10,507 nt of DNA from Balneolaceae bacterium (GTDB taxonomy: Bacteria > Bacteroidota > Rhodothermia > Balneolales > Balneolaceae), in contig SLKH01000241.1 in NCBI GenBank assembly GCA_007134665.1, forward strand, positions 1-10,507, read 5' to 3'. The notes under the pieces are model-generated. The model ran no database searches, was not told the origin of the DNA, and saw only the letters and a program-made list of their open reading frames with translations. Numbering within the stretch: position 1 is the first letter of the stretch; each line of letters opens with the position of its first letter. Below are positions 1 to 8,239 of the stretch, piece by piece. The position numbers and the translations under genes were made by a program.

Positions 1-438
1 CCGGTTAAAGTCATATAACCACTGAACCAGCTCCTGAACCTCATGATTTCTCCACATCCAAAGAGGCCAGCGATGAATTTCATCCATCGCTTCTTCAATC
101 GTTGATGGCGCACCGGGTTTATGCTTGACAAACTCATTAATTCTGCTGAATGCAGGCCAGTCTCCTTCCACAGCAATAAAATTAAACCCTTCTTCCTCAA
201 TCAGATATTTACTTAATTCAGCTCTCCATACATAAAACTCCGAAGTACCATGCGAGGCTTCGCCCATAAGTACCAGTTGCCTTTGACTGATCTCTTCAAA
301 CATGTCGTGAAAATCGTGCACATCCTCAAAAGAAACCGCATACTCTCCAATAATACTCCCCGAATCCTGGCCATAACTTGATGTATTACAGAAACTCAAG
401 CTGATAATCAGAGCCAAATTAAATGTAATTGATCTCAT
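1..438 (-). CDS. Erythromycin esterase family protein, exported, 3' end cut by window edge
   Basis: Partial gene: 146 codons are visible and the reading frame is open to base 1, so the C-terminal part lies outside. The family's landmarks are present in order: G-E-A-S-H-G at residues 59-64 (the E..H pair corresponds to the catalytic Glu/His of EreB-type esterases), V-E-G-D-W-P at 90-95, and W-M-W-R-N at 127-131. The N-terminus (MRSITFNLALIISLSF, then a polar S-Y-G-Q-D) looks like a signal peptide, so the protein is probably periplasmic. A Cys at residue 17 is preceded by Phe and does not make a good lipobox. In-frame ATGs also occur at 459 and 465; 438 was chosen because it puts the hydrophobic segment right behind a basic N-terminus. 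Known members hydrolyse the macrolactone ring, but most relatives have untested substrates, so macrolide resistance should not be assumed. Confidence 0.85.
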   Translation of the reverse strand, partial: MRSITFNLALIISLSFCNTSSYGQDSGSIIGEYAVSFEDVHDFHDMFEEISQRQLVLMGEASHGTSEFYVWRAELSKYLIEEEGFNFIAVEGDWPAFSRINEFVKHKPGAPSTIEEAMDEIHRWPLWMWRNHEVQELVQWLYDFNR

Positions 439-476
439 GTATTGCAAAATATGAGTCATTCTCATGTTCTTTGATT

Positions 477-491
477 AATTGAATTTCAATT
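477..491. repeat. 15-nt perfect palindrome upstream of the esterase-like gene
   Basis: AATTGAATTTCAATT is a perfect dyad with 7-bp arms and one central base. It lies 12-26 nt upstream of the outermost possible start (465) and about 39-53 nt upstream of the preferred start (438). The position fits an operator or a promoter-proximal dyad, but the sequence is AT-rich and could arise by chance. The rest of 466-599 shows no gene and no recognisable promoter pair. Confidence 0.4.
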
Positions 492-550
492 TTCTGTAGC
501 TTTATATGTCATATTAACACAGACTTTTACAAAAAGTGGTTAATACCCAT

Positions 551-566
551 TTAATCCAAAATTGTC
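551..566 (+). repeat. Left copy of a 16-bp inverted repeat (partner at 10180-10195)
   Basis: TTAATCCAAAATTGTC occurs here on the plus strand and as its exact reverse complement at 10180-10195. Reading inward from each copy, 10 of the next 16 bases also match, giving 26 of 32. Matching stops at once on the outer side. This copy also sits in a small dyad, TCCAA-N8-TTGGA at 555-572. It lies in the gap upstream of the esterase-like gene and downstream of the TPR kinase. Its function is unknown. Confidence 0.5.
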
Positions 567-599
567 GTTGGAATAATGTCACTTTTATTCGAAGGACCG

Positions 600-2819
600 C
601 TATGATTCTACAGATACCTCGTTGAGTTTTTCAGCCGGTTCACTCCCTTTATTTTCTATCGGTTCATGATCCGAAAATGTTTTGACTGGTATTGTAAAAG
701 TGAATTCAGTTCCGATGCCAAACTCACTTTCAAACCATATTCGCCCACCATGTTTTTGAACAAACTCCTTACATAGTGCCAGCCCTAATCCGCTTCCCTG
801 TTCATTTTTGGTTCCCTCCCGGGTAAAGTTCTCATCATTAAAAATCTTCTTTTTGTCTTCTTCCCTGATTCCCCTTCCGGTATCCTTTATATGAATGGTG
901 GTAAATGCATGATCCTGAATTGCATTGACATGGATCTGATCTCCGGCTTTACAAAATTTCACTGCATTGGAGATAATATTTCGCATGATAAGTTTAATCA
1001 TGTCATAATCAGCATGAATTTCAAGATCAGCTTCGATATGATTGAGTATTTCAATTTCTTTTTGTTCTGCCTGAAATTTTACCTGGGAAATAACAGCTTC
1101 AGTACCAACACGCAATTTGAACATCCTGTAATTGACATTAATACCTGACATTTGGGATTTTGCCCAGGCAAGCAGATTCTCCATCGTCGTGGCATTATCA
1201 TGAAGACTTTGTTCAAGACTGTTTGTTATCTCATCCAGTTCATCTTTGGAGAGATCATGCTCTCGTAAAAGGTATAGTAAACTTTGAAGTGAACTCAATG
1301 GCCCTCGCAGATCATGAGCAACAACAGCAAACATTTTGTTTTTGATATTATTCAGCCTGTCCAGTTCCTCATTTTTGGATGAGATCTCCCGGTTTCTCTC
1401 TTTTAGCTCCCGGTTCATTTGATCTCTGTACCTGTTATTTCTGTATAAAAAGAAGGTTACTGCCAATACAATAGCCAGCAAAATCAGCGTACTGATACCG
1501 AGGCCCTGCTGAAGCTGAATCCTGGCTTCCTGCTCTGCCTGCCGGGCCAAAAGTACCCGGTTTACCTCTTCCTGTCTTCGTGATTCAAGCAGTGCTTCAT
1601 ACTCGGCTCTCGACCTTTCCCTTTCAAGAGTTCTGACACTGTCGTCGTGTATTTTCAGGCTCTCAAGTGTTTCAAGTGCAAGGGAAATTTGCCCGGATTG
1701 TCTGTAGAGATCATATACTTCTTCAAGCACGCGACTGATCAATTGTGCAGAATTCAGATCTCTTGCAGAATCAAACGCATTGTTAAACCAATCCAGGCCT
1801 CTGGTATAATTCCCATTCTCTTTCTCCAGTTGACCCAATCCAAATGAATTGTAAAATGACCCTTCCGGCAAATTGTACTCCCGGCTGAGGTTCAGGCCCT
1901 CTGTGAAGTAATCCCTCGCTGTTGTGAGATTTCCCTGCTGAAATCTCAACATTCCAAGATTGTAATCCACAATCACCAGGCTTGACATATCTTCGTACTC
2001 TTCAACGATCGATTTAGACTCTAAAAGGTACCGGTTTGCCGCCTCAAAATTACCGAGTTCACGGTGCAGCACACCCAGGTTCGTCAAAACCCTGATCAGG
2101 TTTTCTGTCATGTTTGTAGCCCTGCTGATTTCCTCTGCCCCTTCAAGGTAGTAGATTCCTTCTTCGGAATCGCCAAGCTCATGATAAAGTTCACCGATAT
2201 CGTTGAGGACGTACGCCATCAAACGGGAATCTCTGGACTGTTCGGATTGCAGCAGGCTTCTGTAAAGGTTTTCAAATGCAGAAGAATAATCACCAAGTAT
2301 TCGCTGTGAAAGAGACAGGTTATAATTTATTATTGCCTTTTCATTGATGCTGTTTAGTGAATCAGCAAGTACCAATGCCTGATTATAAAAACGGATTGAT
2401 TCAATAGGCTGATTTCTAAGCCTGCTGATTGTCCCACGGCGATACAGAAATTTCATTCTGTATTCTATATTTCCCGACTGAGAAATACCTTCCCTGATTG
2501 GAACCATAGCTGAATCCGGAATCTCCCTTGAAATGTAGTGATCGCCCAAAGCTATCAGCCCTTCAAGGTATCCATTGTGGTAACCGCTGATATTGGACAA
2601 ACGCAGGATTTTACCGATTTCCTGTCTGACTTCCTGCTGCCGGTTTTCAGTATTAAGCTGATCGACAAGCTGAAGCTTTAACTCAATTTTCACGGTGTCG
2701 GAGAGGGCTGATTCTATTTGATTGCGCAGTTGATCAACTGATAAATTCTGAGCCGTTGCCTGCATACCCGACAAAGAAAGGATAACCGCTAAATATATTG
2801 CAGGTAGCCTGAAGGTCAT
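600..2819 (-). CDS. TPR-containing membrane sensor histidine kinase
   Basis: A 739-residue sensor kinase. The N-terminus MTFRLPAIYLAVILSLSG, followed by M-Q-A-T-A-Q, is a signal peptide. An in-frame ATG at 2882 would put 21 non-signal-like residues in front, so 2819 was chosen; no clear Shine-Dalgarno precedes it. In numbering from the 2819 start, about six TPR-like helical repeats of about 40 residues span roughly 125-360. A charged, probably coiled-coil stretch follows (about 400-438), then one membrane helix (about 439-459). The catalytic core has the H box V-A-H-D-L-R-G-P with the phosphoacceptor His at 502, the N box (R-N-I-I-S-N-A, Asn 614 and 618), G1 (D-T-G-R-G-I, 646-651) and G2 (G-S-G-L-G-L, 675-680). 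The TPRs are predicted periplasmic and the kinase cytoplasmic. All catalytic boxes are intact. There is no receiver domain and no adjacent response regulator, so the partner is unknown. A Glu/Ser-rich tail of about 27 residues follows the ATPase domain. Confidence 0.93.
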   Translation of the reverse strand: MTFRLPAIYLAVILSLSGMQATAQNLSVDQLRNQIESALSDTVKIELKLQLVDQLNTENRQQEVRQEIGKILRLSNISGYHNGYLEGLIALGDHYISREIPDSAMVPIREGISQSGNIEYRMKFLYRRGTISRLRNQPIESIRFYNQALVLADSLNSINEKAIINYNLSLSQRILGDYSSAFENLYRSLLQSEQSRDSRLMAYVLNDIGELYHELGDSEEGIYYLEGAEEISRATNMTENLIRVLTNLGVLHRELGNFEAANRYLLESKSIVEEYEDMSSLVIVDYNLGMLRFQQGNLTTARDYFTEGLNLSREYNLPEGSFYNSFGLGQLEKENGNYTRGLDWFNNAFDSARDLNSAQLISRVLEEVYDLYRQSGQISLALETLESLKIHDDSVRTLERERSRAEYEALLESRRQEEVNRVLLARQAEQEARIQLQQGLGISTLILLAIVLAVTFFLYRNNRYRDQMNRELKERNREISSKNEELDRLNNIKNKMFAVVAHDLRGPLSSLQSLLYLLREHDLSKDELDEITNSLEQSLHDNATTMENLLAWAKSQMSGINVNYRMFKLRVGTEAVISQVKFQAEQKEIEILNHIEADLEIHADYDMIKLIMRNIISNAVKFCKAGDQIHVNAIQDHAFTTIHIKDTGRGIREEDKKKIFNDENFTREGTKNEQGSGLGLALCKEFVQKHGGRIWFESEFGIGTEFTFTIPVKTFSDHEPIENKGSEPAEKLNEVSVES

Positions 2820-2926
2820 GGAGTGGTCAGTTGATTGTAAATGATATTTTAGTACAAAAAAGGTGCAATCGCTTTGGAACAAGTATAATAATTTATTTTA
2901 GAGATTAATATTAAACAAAAAAATTT

Positions 2927-2940
2927 GTAAAAATTTTTAC
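2927..2940. repeat. 14-nt perfect palindrome between metH and the TPR kinase
   Basis: GTAAAAATTTTTAC is a perfect 14-nt palindrome in an AT-rich gap of 225 bp (2820-3044). It lies 108 bp upstream of the preferred kinase start and 105 bp past the metH stop. It could be an operator or part of the kinase promoter region. It has no loop, so it is not a normal terminator hairpin. A weaker dyad, TGCAA-N9-TTGCA, lies at 2970-2988. No gene is seen in the gap. Confidence 0.35.
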
Positions 2941-3044
2941 GCACAGATAGTTTAATTTCAATAACTTATTGCAATGCATGTAGTTGCACTCCTACGCTGT
3001 TAAACTTAAAATAAAATCGAATCCATCTGAACAGAGTTTGGCAA

Positions 3045-6000
3045 CTAAGAATAATTAAGAATCGGCTTCAACCACCTCTCCATTTCTTCTTTACTCATAC
3101 CTTTGCGCTCTGCATAATCGGATACCTGGTCCTGATTGATTTTACCCACATTAAAGTATTTGGCTTCAGGGTGCGCGAAATAGAGCCCACACACGGATGC
3201 GGCCGGGTTCATAGCATAATGTTCGGTAAGCGTGATCCCCGTATGCTTTTCCGCATCAAGCAGGTAAAACAAAATATCTTTTTCGGTATGATCCGGCTGG
3301 GCCGGATAACCAGGTGCCGGACGAATACCGGCATACTTCTCTTCAATTAATTCCTGATTGGTGAGATTTTCTTCCTGAGCATAACCCCAATCTTCTTTTC
3401 TGATCTTTTCATGCAGATATTCGGCAAATGCTTCGGCAAAGCGGTCAGCCAGGGCCTTCACCATGATAGCCTGGTAATCATCATGGTCGTTTTCAAATTT
3501 TTTAACCAGTTCACTCACACCGATACCTGCCGTGACAGCAAAACCGCCAATATAATCTCTTATACCGGATTCCTTTGGAGCGATATAGTCTGACAATGCC
3601 TTATTTGGTTCTCCTTTTCTTTTCCGGGATTGCTGGCGAATTGTATGAAGTGTTGCAATGGCCTCTTTACGCGTTTCATCTTTATAAATTTCAATATCAT
3701 CACCAGTAGTGTTGGCAGGAAATATGCCAATCACACCTTTTGCCCTGATCAGTTTTTCCTTAATTATTTTATCGAGCAGCTTATTTGCGTCTTCATAAAG
3801 TTTTGTAGCCTCTTTGCCATACTTTTCATCTTCCAGTATTGCCGGAAATTTTCCCTTCATTTCCCATGCAATGAAAAACGGACTCCAGTCGATGTAATTC
3901 CTCAATATCTCAAGCGGCATATCATCAACACTTTGGACCCCAATATTAACAGGTTTTTTAATTTCTGTGCTTTCCCATTCAATCACCGTTTTATTTTCTC
4001 TGGCCTGATCCAGTGTCAGCATCTTCTTCTTACCACTCCGCTTTGAAAATTGATCTCTGAGGCTGGTGTATTCCTCATCGATAGCCTTCAAAAATTCCTT
4101 TCGTTTACTATTTGCCAACAGGCTGCTTACAACTGTTACACTTCTTGATGCATCCAGTACATGGATAACCGGCTGATCATAAACCGTTGCAATCTTAACT
4201 GCAGTATGAATTCTCGATGTCGTTGCCCCCCCTATCAGCAGCGGATAAGTAAGCTCTTGCCTTTTCATCTCCTCTGCAATATGAACCATTTCGTCAAGTG
4301 ATGGGGTAATCAGGCCACTTAATCCGATAATATCAGCATTCTGATTTTTCGCTTCATTCAGAATCTTGTCAGCAGGCACCATTACACCCATGTCAATGAC
4401 TTCATAATTATTACACCTGAGTACAACTGCGACGATATTTTTGCCGATATCATGGACATCCCCTTTTACTGTTGCCAGCAATACTTTTGCTTTCGGTTTT
4501 TTCGGCCCGCTCTTTTTCTGGGCTTCTTCAATATATGGAATCAGGTGTGCTACTCCTTTTTTCATTACCCGTGCACTTTTTACCACTTGCGGAAGAAACA
4601 TCTTGCCATCACCGAACAAGTCCCCGACCACATTCATACCAGCCATCATCGGCCCTTCAATCACTTCGATGGGCTCATCATACAGTTGCCGGGCTTCTTC
4701 AACGTCATCCACAATGTAATCAACAATCCCTTTAACCAGCGAATATTTAATTCTCTCTTCAACCGGTTTTTCCCGCCATCTTTCTTCTTTTTTATCCTTC
4801 CCGTCTTTTTGATCACTTTTTATTTCATCTGCATAATTAACCAGCCTCTCTGTCGCATCACTCCGTCTGTTCAGCAATACATCTTCAACAAGTTCTTTCA
4901 GCTTTCCGGGGATCTCCTCGTAAACTTCAAGCTGGCCCGCATTAACAATCGCCATATCAAGGCCGGCCTTGATGGAATGATACAGGAATGCTGAATGCAT
5001 GGCCTCACGTACACGATTGTTCCCTCTGAATGAGAAAGAAATATTACTGAGTCCGCCGCTTACCTTTGCATGCGGAAGGTTATTTTTGATCCACCTGGTG
5101 GCTTTAATAAAATCAACAGCATAGTTATTGTGTTCTTCGATGCCGGTTGCCACAGTGAGTATATTCGGGTCAAAGATAATGTCAGTTGCGGGAAAGCCCA
5201 CCTCTTCGGTCAGTATCTGGTAAGCCCTTTTGCAGATTTCTATTCTCCGGTCAAAACTGTCGGCCTGCCCTTGTTCATCAAAAGCCATAACGATAACGGC
5301 TGCCCCGTAATCAAGAATCTTTTGTGCCTGGTTGCGGAAAGCTTCCTCCCCTTCTTTCAGGCTGATTGAATTGACTACACCTTTACCCTGGATATTTTTC
5401 AAACCGGCATCAAGAACCGACCACCTGGATGAATCAATCACTACAGGAACTCTTGAGATATCCGGCTCTGAAGCCATCAGGTTAAGGAACTTCACCATAA
5501 CTTCCTCAGATTCGAGCATACCTTCGTCCATATTCACATCGATCATCTGAGCACCGTTTTCAACCTGCTGCCGTGCAACCGACAGAGCCTGCTCGTATTC
5601 CTCATTCTTAATCAGATTCCGAAAAACACTTGAACCGGTTACATTGGTCCTCTCCCCGATATTGACAAAATTGGTCTCCGGCCTGATAACCAGTGGTTCC
5701 AGGCCACTCAGGCGAAGGTAAGGTTTGATTTCAGGGAGCAATCTTGGTTTATGACGTTTTGCTTCCTCTGAAATCATTTTAATGTGTTCCGGCGTAGTTC
5801 CGCAGCACCCGCCGACAAGATTTACCATCCCTTCCGCTGCATAATCCGATAACTGTTTCGCCATGAATTCCGGAGATTCATTGTATTCACCCATTTCATC
5901 CGGAAGCCCGGCATTTGGGTAGAGACTCGTATAGCAAGATGCAATTCTTGACAATTCACTTATATATGGCCTCATCTGATCAGATCCGAGTGAGCAGTTC

Positions 6001-6734
6001 AACCCCACGGTCAGAAGTGGATTGGCGTGACTGACAGAAATCCAGAATGCTTCTGTAGTCTGTCCCGAAAGCGTACGCCCGCTCTGATCTACAATGGTTC
6101 CGGAAATCATGATTGGCAGCTTCTTTCCGGTTCTTCTGGCATGCTGATGTATCGCATATATAGCTGCCTTGGCATTGAGTGTATCAAAAATGGTTTCAAC
6201 AAGCAGCAGGTCAGCCCCTCCGTCGACAAGTCCCCTGATTTGTACATCATAAGCACTTACGAGCTCATCAAAACGAATTGCCCGGTATGCCGGGTCCTCA
6301 ACATCCGGTGAAAGAGAGAGCGTTTTATTCGTTGGGCCGATTGCTCCGGCAACAAACCGTGGTTTTTCGGGTGTTAACTTCGTATAACGATCCGCAGCCT
6401 TTCTGGCAACACTGGCTGCAGCCACATTAATCTCATAGGATAATTCGCTGAGGTGGTAATCGTCCTGTGAAATCGGGTTTGCATTAAATGTATTGGTTTC
6501 AAGAATATCCGATCCCGCTTCAAGAAATTGTTCATGGATATTCTGAATTATGTGCGGACTAGTCAGGCACAGAAGGTCATTATTTCCCTTCAGTTCATAT
6601 TCATTATCCTTGAACCGATCACCTCTGAAATCTTCTTCAGAAAGTTTAAAATCCTGAATCATAGTTCCCATTGCACCATCCAGAATCAGTATTCGCTTTT
6701 TTAAATGATCGACCAGGGGATGTTTCAATTTCAT
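3045..6734 (-). CDS. metH: Cobalamin-dependent methionine synthase (5-methyltetrahydrofolate-homocysteine methyltransferase)
   Basis: A 1229-residue protein, the usual full length for MetH. It transfers the methyl group of 5-methyl-tetrahydrofolate to homocysteine through enzyme-bound cobalamin, in the cytoplasm. All four modules are present in order. The homocysteine-binding barrel (about 1-325) has D-G-A-M-G-T at 19-24 and zinc ligands Cys247, Cys310 and Cys311, the last two in G-G-C-C-G-T-T. The pterin-binding domain (about 350-620) contains N-I-G-E-R-T-N-V-T-G-S. The cap and B12-binding domains (about 655-890) contain D-V-H-D-I-G-K-N, with His761 as the lower axial ligand. The reactivation domain (about 930-1229) contains Y-I-D-W-S-P-F-F and R-P-A-P-G-Y-P (Arg1138), the S-adenosylmethionine site. 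The linker before the cap is lysine/aspartate-rich, which is not unusual. The start at 6734 fits the family's N-terminus; the upstream bases are A-rich with no Shine-Dalgarno. metF is divergent next door. No missing residue or frameshift was found. Confidence 0.98.
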   Translation of the reverse strand: MKLKHPLVDHLKKRILILDGAMGTMIQDFKLSEEDFRGDRFKDNEYELKGNNDLLCLTSPHIIQNIHEQFLEAGSDILETNTFNANPISQDDYHLSELSYEINVAAASVARKAADRYTKLTPEKPRFVAGAIGPTNKTLSLSPDVEDPAYRAIRFDELVSAYDVQIRGLVDGGADLLLVETIFDTLNAKAAIYAIHQHARRTGKKLPIMISGTIVDQSGRTLSGQTTEAFWISVSHANPLLTVGLNCSLGSDQMRPYISELSRIASCYTSLYPNAGLPDEMGEYNESPEFMAKQLSDYAAEGMVNLVGGCCGTTPEHIKMISEEAKRHKPRLLPEIKPYLRLSGLEPLVIRPETNFVNIGERTNVTGSSVFRNLIKNEEYEQALSVARQQVENGAQMIDVNMDEGMLESEEVMVKFLNLMASEPDISRVPVVIDSSRWSVLDAGLKNIQGKGVVNSISLKEGEEAFRNQAQKILDYGAAVIVMAFDEQGQADSFDRRIEICKRAYQILTEEVGFPATDIIFDPNILTVATGIEEHNNYAVDFIKATRWIKNNLPHAKVSGGLSNISFSFRGNNRVREAMHSAFLYHSIKAGLDMAIVNAGQLEVYEEIPGKLKELVEDVLLNRRSDATERLVNYADEIKSDQKDGKDKKEERWREKPVEERIKYSLVKGIVDYIVDDVEEARQLYDEPIEVIEGPMMAGMNVVGDLFGDGKMFLPQVVKSARVMKKGVAHLIPYIEEAQKKSGPKKPKAKVLLATVKGDVHDIGKNIVAVVLRCNNYEVIDMGVMVPADKILNEAKNQNADIIGLSGLITPSLDEMVHIAEEMKRQELTYPLLIGGATTSRIHTAVKIATVYDQPVIHVLDASRSVTVVSSLLANSKRKEFLKAIDEEYTSLRDQFSKRSGKKKMLTLDQARENKTVIEWESTEIKKPVNIGVQSVDDMPLEILRNYIDWSPFFIAWEMKGKFPAILEDEKYGKEATKLYEDANKLLDKIIKEKLIRAKGVIGIFPANTTGDDIEIYKDETRKEAIATLHTIRQQSRKRKGEPNKALSDYIAPKESGIRDYIGGFAVTAGIGVSELVKKFENDHDDYQAIMVKALADRFAEAFAEYLHEKIRKEDWGYAQEENLTNQELIEEKYAGIRPAPGYPAQPDHTEKDILFYLLDAEKHTGITLTEHYAMNPAASVCGLYFAHPEAKYFNVGKINQDQVSDYAERKGMSKEEMERWLKPILNYS

Positions 6735-6823
6735 GTTTCTATTTGTGTCAATTGGTATTACTTTACGGAGATCAATATTTTTTAGTTACTGAAAGGTACG
6801 CTATAACTTCTTCAATTTGCAGT
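6735..6823. promoter_or_regulatory. metH/metF divergent intergenic region (promoters inferred)
   Basis: The 89 bp between the two divergent start codons must hold the control signals for both genes if each is transcribed from here. For metH the best match to the Bacteroidota -7 consensus TAnnTTTG is TACCTTTC on the minus strand (6798-6791), about 57-64 nt upstream of the start; no convincing -33 partner was found. For metF a weak candidate is TAACTTCT at 6804-6811, only 13-20 nt from the ATG. The gap is too short for a cobalamin riboswitch (about 200 nt), and no SAM-riboswitch-like fold or T-rich terminator was recognised. The promoter assignments are tentative. Confidence 0.4.
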
Positions 6824-7783
6824 ATGAAAGTTACAGAACATTACGAAAAAGCTTCAGAACCTCTGATTTCATTTGAAATCATCCCTCCAAAGAGAGGTGG
6901 ATCCGTTAAAACAGTCTTTGAGTCCATCGAGAAGTTGATGCCTGTCAAGCCACCATTTATTGATGTCACGTATCATGCGGCTGAAGCTTATATAGAAGAA
7001 CTGCCTGATGGTACGTTCAAACGTCATATCAAAAGAAAGCGGCCGGGAACGATTGGCCTTTGTGCGGCTATACTGCACCGCTTTGGAGTTGATCCGGTCC
7101 CTCACCTGATCTGCGAAGGATTTTCGAAGGAAGAGAGTGAAGACGCACTGATTGAATTGAATTATCTTGGAATCGACAATGTACTTGCCATCCGGGGTGA
7201 TGACTCAGGTACATCTTACAATCAGCGAAAGAACGGAACCGTAAACAAGTACGCTTCCGACCTGGTATCACAGATCAAAAATATGAACAACGGCATCTAT
7301 CTTGAAGAGATCGCCAACGCAGACCCGACAGACTTTTGTGTCGGTGTAGCCGGATATCCTGAAAAGCATTTTGAAGCTCCAAACCTTGACTGGGATATTC
7401 ACAGGCTGAAAGATAAAGTAGATGCAGGCGGTGATTACATCGTAACACAGATGTTTTTTGACAACAGTGCTTTCTTCACCTTTGTTGAAAAATGCAGACA
7501 AGCTGGAATTACTGTACCCATCGTGCCCGGAATCAAGGTGTTATCCCATATTCGCCATTTAACTTCACTGCCAAAGAATTTTCATCTGAACCTTCCTGAT
7601 GCATTGTCAAATGAGATTTTTAATAACCCGGAACGAGTCAGGGAAATTGGTGTGGAATGGTGTATCGAACAGTGTTCCCAGCTTCTCGATTACGATGTTC
7701 CAGGCATCCATTTTTATGTCATGGGAGACCCTCAGCCTGCACTTGATGTAATTGAAAAGCTGCCTACAGCAAATAAGGTATAG
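6824..7783 (+). CDS. metF: Methylenetetrahydrofolate reductase
   Basis: A 319-residue FAD-dependent enzyme that reduces 5,10-methylene-tetrahydrofolate to 5-methyl-tetrahydrofolate, the methyl donor for MetH next door. Family landmarks are in order: S-F-E-I-I-P-P-K near the N-terminus (Glu18 matches the catalytic Glu28 of the E. coli enzyme), V-T-Y-H-A-A-E at 48-54, L-A-I-R-G-D-D at 121-127 (Asp126 matches E. coli Asp120 near the flavin), V-A-G-Y-P-E at 175-180, D-Y-I-V-T-Q-M-F-F-D at 204-213, V-P-G-I at 234-237, and G-I-H-F-Y near 294-298. Length and start are normal for the family. The frame stays open upstream to 6671, but that extension would overlap the metH coding start and matches nothing in MetF, so the ATG at 6824 was taken. 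Its stop lies 3 bp from the convergent CHRD gene's stop. Confidence 0.97.
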   Translation: MKVTEHYEKASEPLISFEIIPPKRGGSVKTVFESIEKLMPVKPPFIDVTYHAAEAYIEELPDGTFKRHIKRKRPGTIGLCAAILHRFGVDPVPHLICEGFSKEESEDALIELNYLGIDNVLAIRGDDSGTSYNQRKNGTVNKYASDLVSQIKNMNNGIYLEEIANADPTDFCVGVAGYPEKHFEAPNLDWDIHRLKDKVDAGGDYIVTQMFFDNSAFFTFVEKCRQAGITVPIVPGIKVLSHIRHLTSLPKNFHLNLPDALSNEIFNNPERVREIGVEWCIEQCSQLLDYDVPGIHFYVMGDPQPALDVIEKLPTANKV

Positions 7784-7786
7784 AAC

Positions 7787-8221
7787 CTACTGCATGGGTG
7801 GAATTTGAGCCCGGATCTCCCCCCGTTGATGGCGGTCAGATGCAATACTGATATAAAGGTGGCCCTGGCTTAATGCTTCCAGCATCGAAGGCCTGAGTTC
7901 AAAATAATTTTCTTCTTTATGAAATACTCCGCTCCTCCTGTCTTCATTCAGTTGTACTTTCAGTCCCAACAGCCGGTTCCCCGACTCCTGTTCAGAACCG
8001 TAATGAATAGATGAAGAACGGTAATTGCTTACCAGGTCCTGAAAATTCCCCTCGACGTACAACGTATCGGATTGCAGGGTAACATGGAATACTCCCGAGC
8101 CCGATGATGCGACCGGCGGGACATGCTTATACCCGGCCAGATTTATCTGTGCTGTCTGCTGGGCTATTAATGCCGTTGCATGCAATGTCATAATCACGAG
8201 TAACCACACCAAATGTTTCAT
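7787..8221 (-). CDS. Exported CHRD-domain protein
   Basis: A small protein of 144 residues: a signal peptide (MKHLVWLLVIMTLHATALIA, then Q-Q) followed by one domain of about 120 residues. The domain resembles CHRD, a beta-rich extracellular domain first described in chordin. The clues are the N-terminal L-A-G-Y-K-H-V-P-P-V (family members usually have L-x-G-x-x-E-V-P-P-V), a G-x-G-x-F strand (43-45), a pattern of alternating strands, H-L-Y-I-S-I-A-S at 121-128, and the closing G-E-I-R-A-Q-I. The molecular role of bacterial CHRD proteins is not established. The start at 8221 was chosen because the signal peptide begins there and an AGG lies a few bases upstream. In-frame ATGs at 8233 and 8308 would add residues that do not look like part of the protein. 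The gene is convergent with metF and 109 bp downstream of polX. Confidence 0.8.
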   Translation of the reverse strand: MKHLVWLLVIMTLHATALIAQQTAQINLAGYKHVPPVASSGSGVFHVTLQSDTLYVEGNFQDLVSNYRSSSIHYGSEQESGNRLLGLKVQLNEDRRSGVFHKEENYFELRPSMLEALSQGHLYISIASDRHQRGEIRAQIPPMQ

Positions 8222-8239
8222 TATAGCCTGCATCGTTAA

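Noticed and set aside
2820..2882. Upstream start for the TPR kinase at 2882
   Set aside because: It would bury the signal peptide behind 21 unrelated residues; the ATG at 2819 gives a standard signal peptide.
2970..2988. TGCAA-N9-TTGCA as a metH terminator
   Set aside because: A 5-bp stem with no following T-run on the minus strand is too weak to call.
4441..4994. Three overlapping plus-strand open frames of 87-180 codons inside metH
   Set aside because: They lie antisense to the B12-domain region of a fully supported gene, have Phe/Cys-rich unlikely translations and no start signals. They are shadows of metH codon use.
6671..6823. N-terminal extension of metF by 51 codons from an upstream ATG
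   Set aside because: It would overlap the metH coding start on the opposite strand and does not resemble any MetF N-terminus; the ATG at 6824 gives the normal protein.
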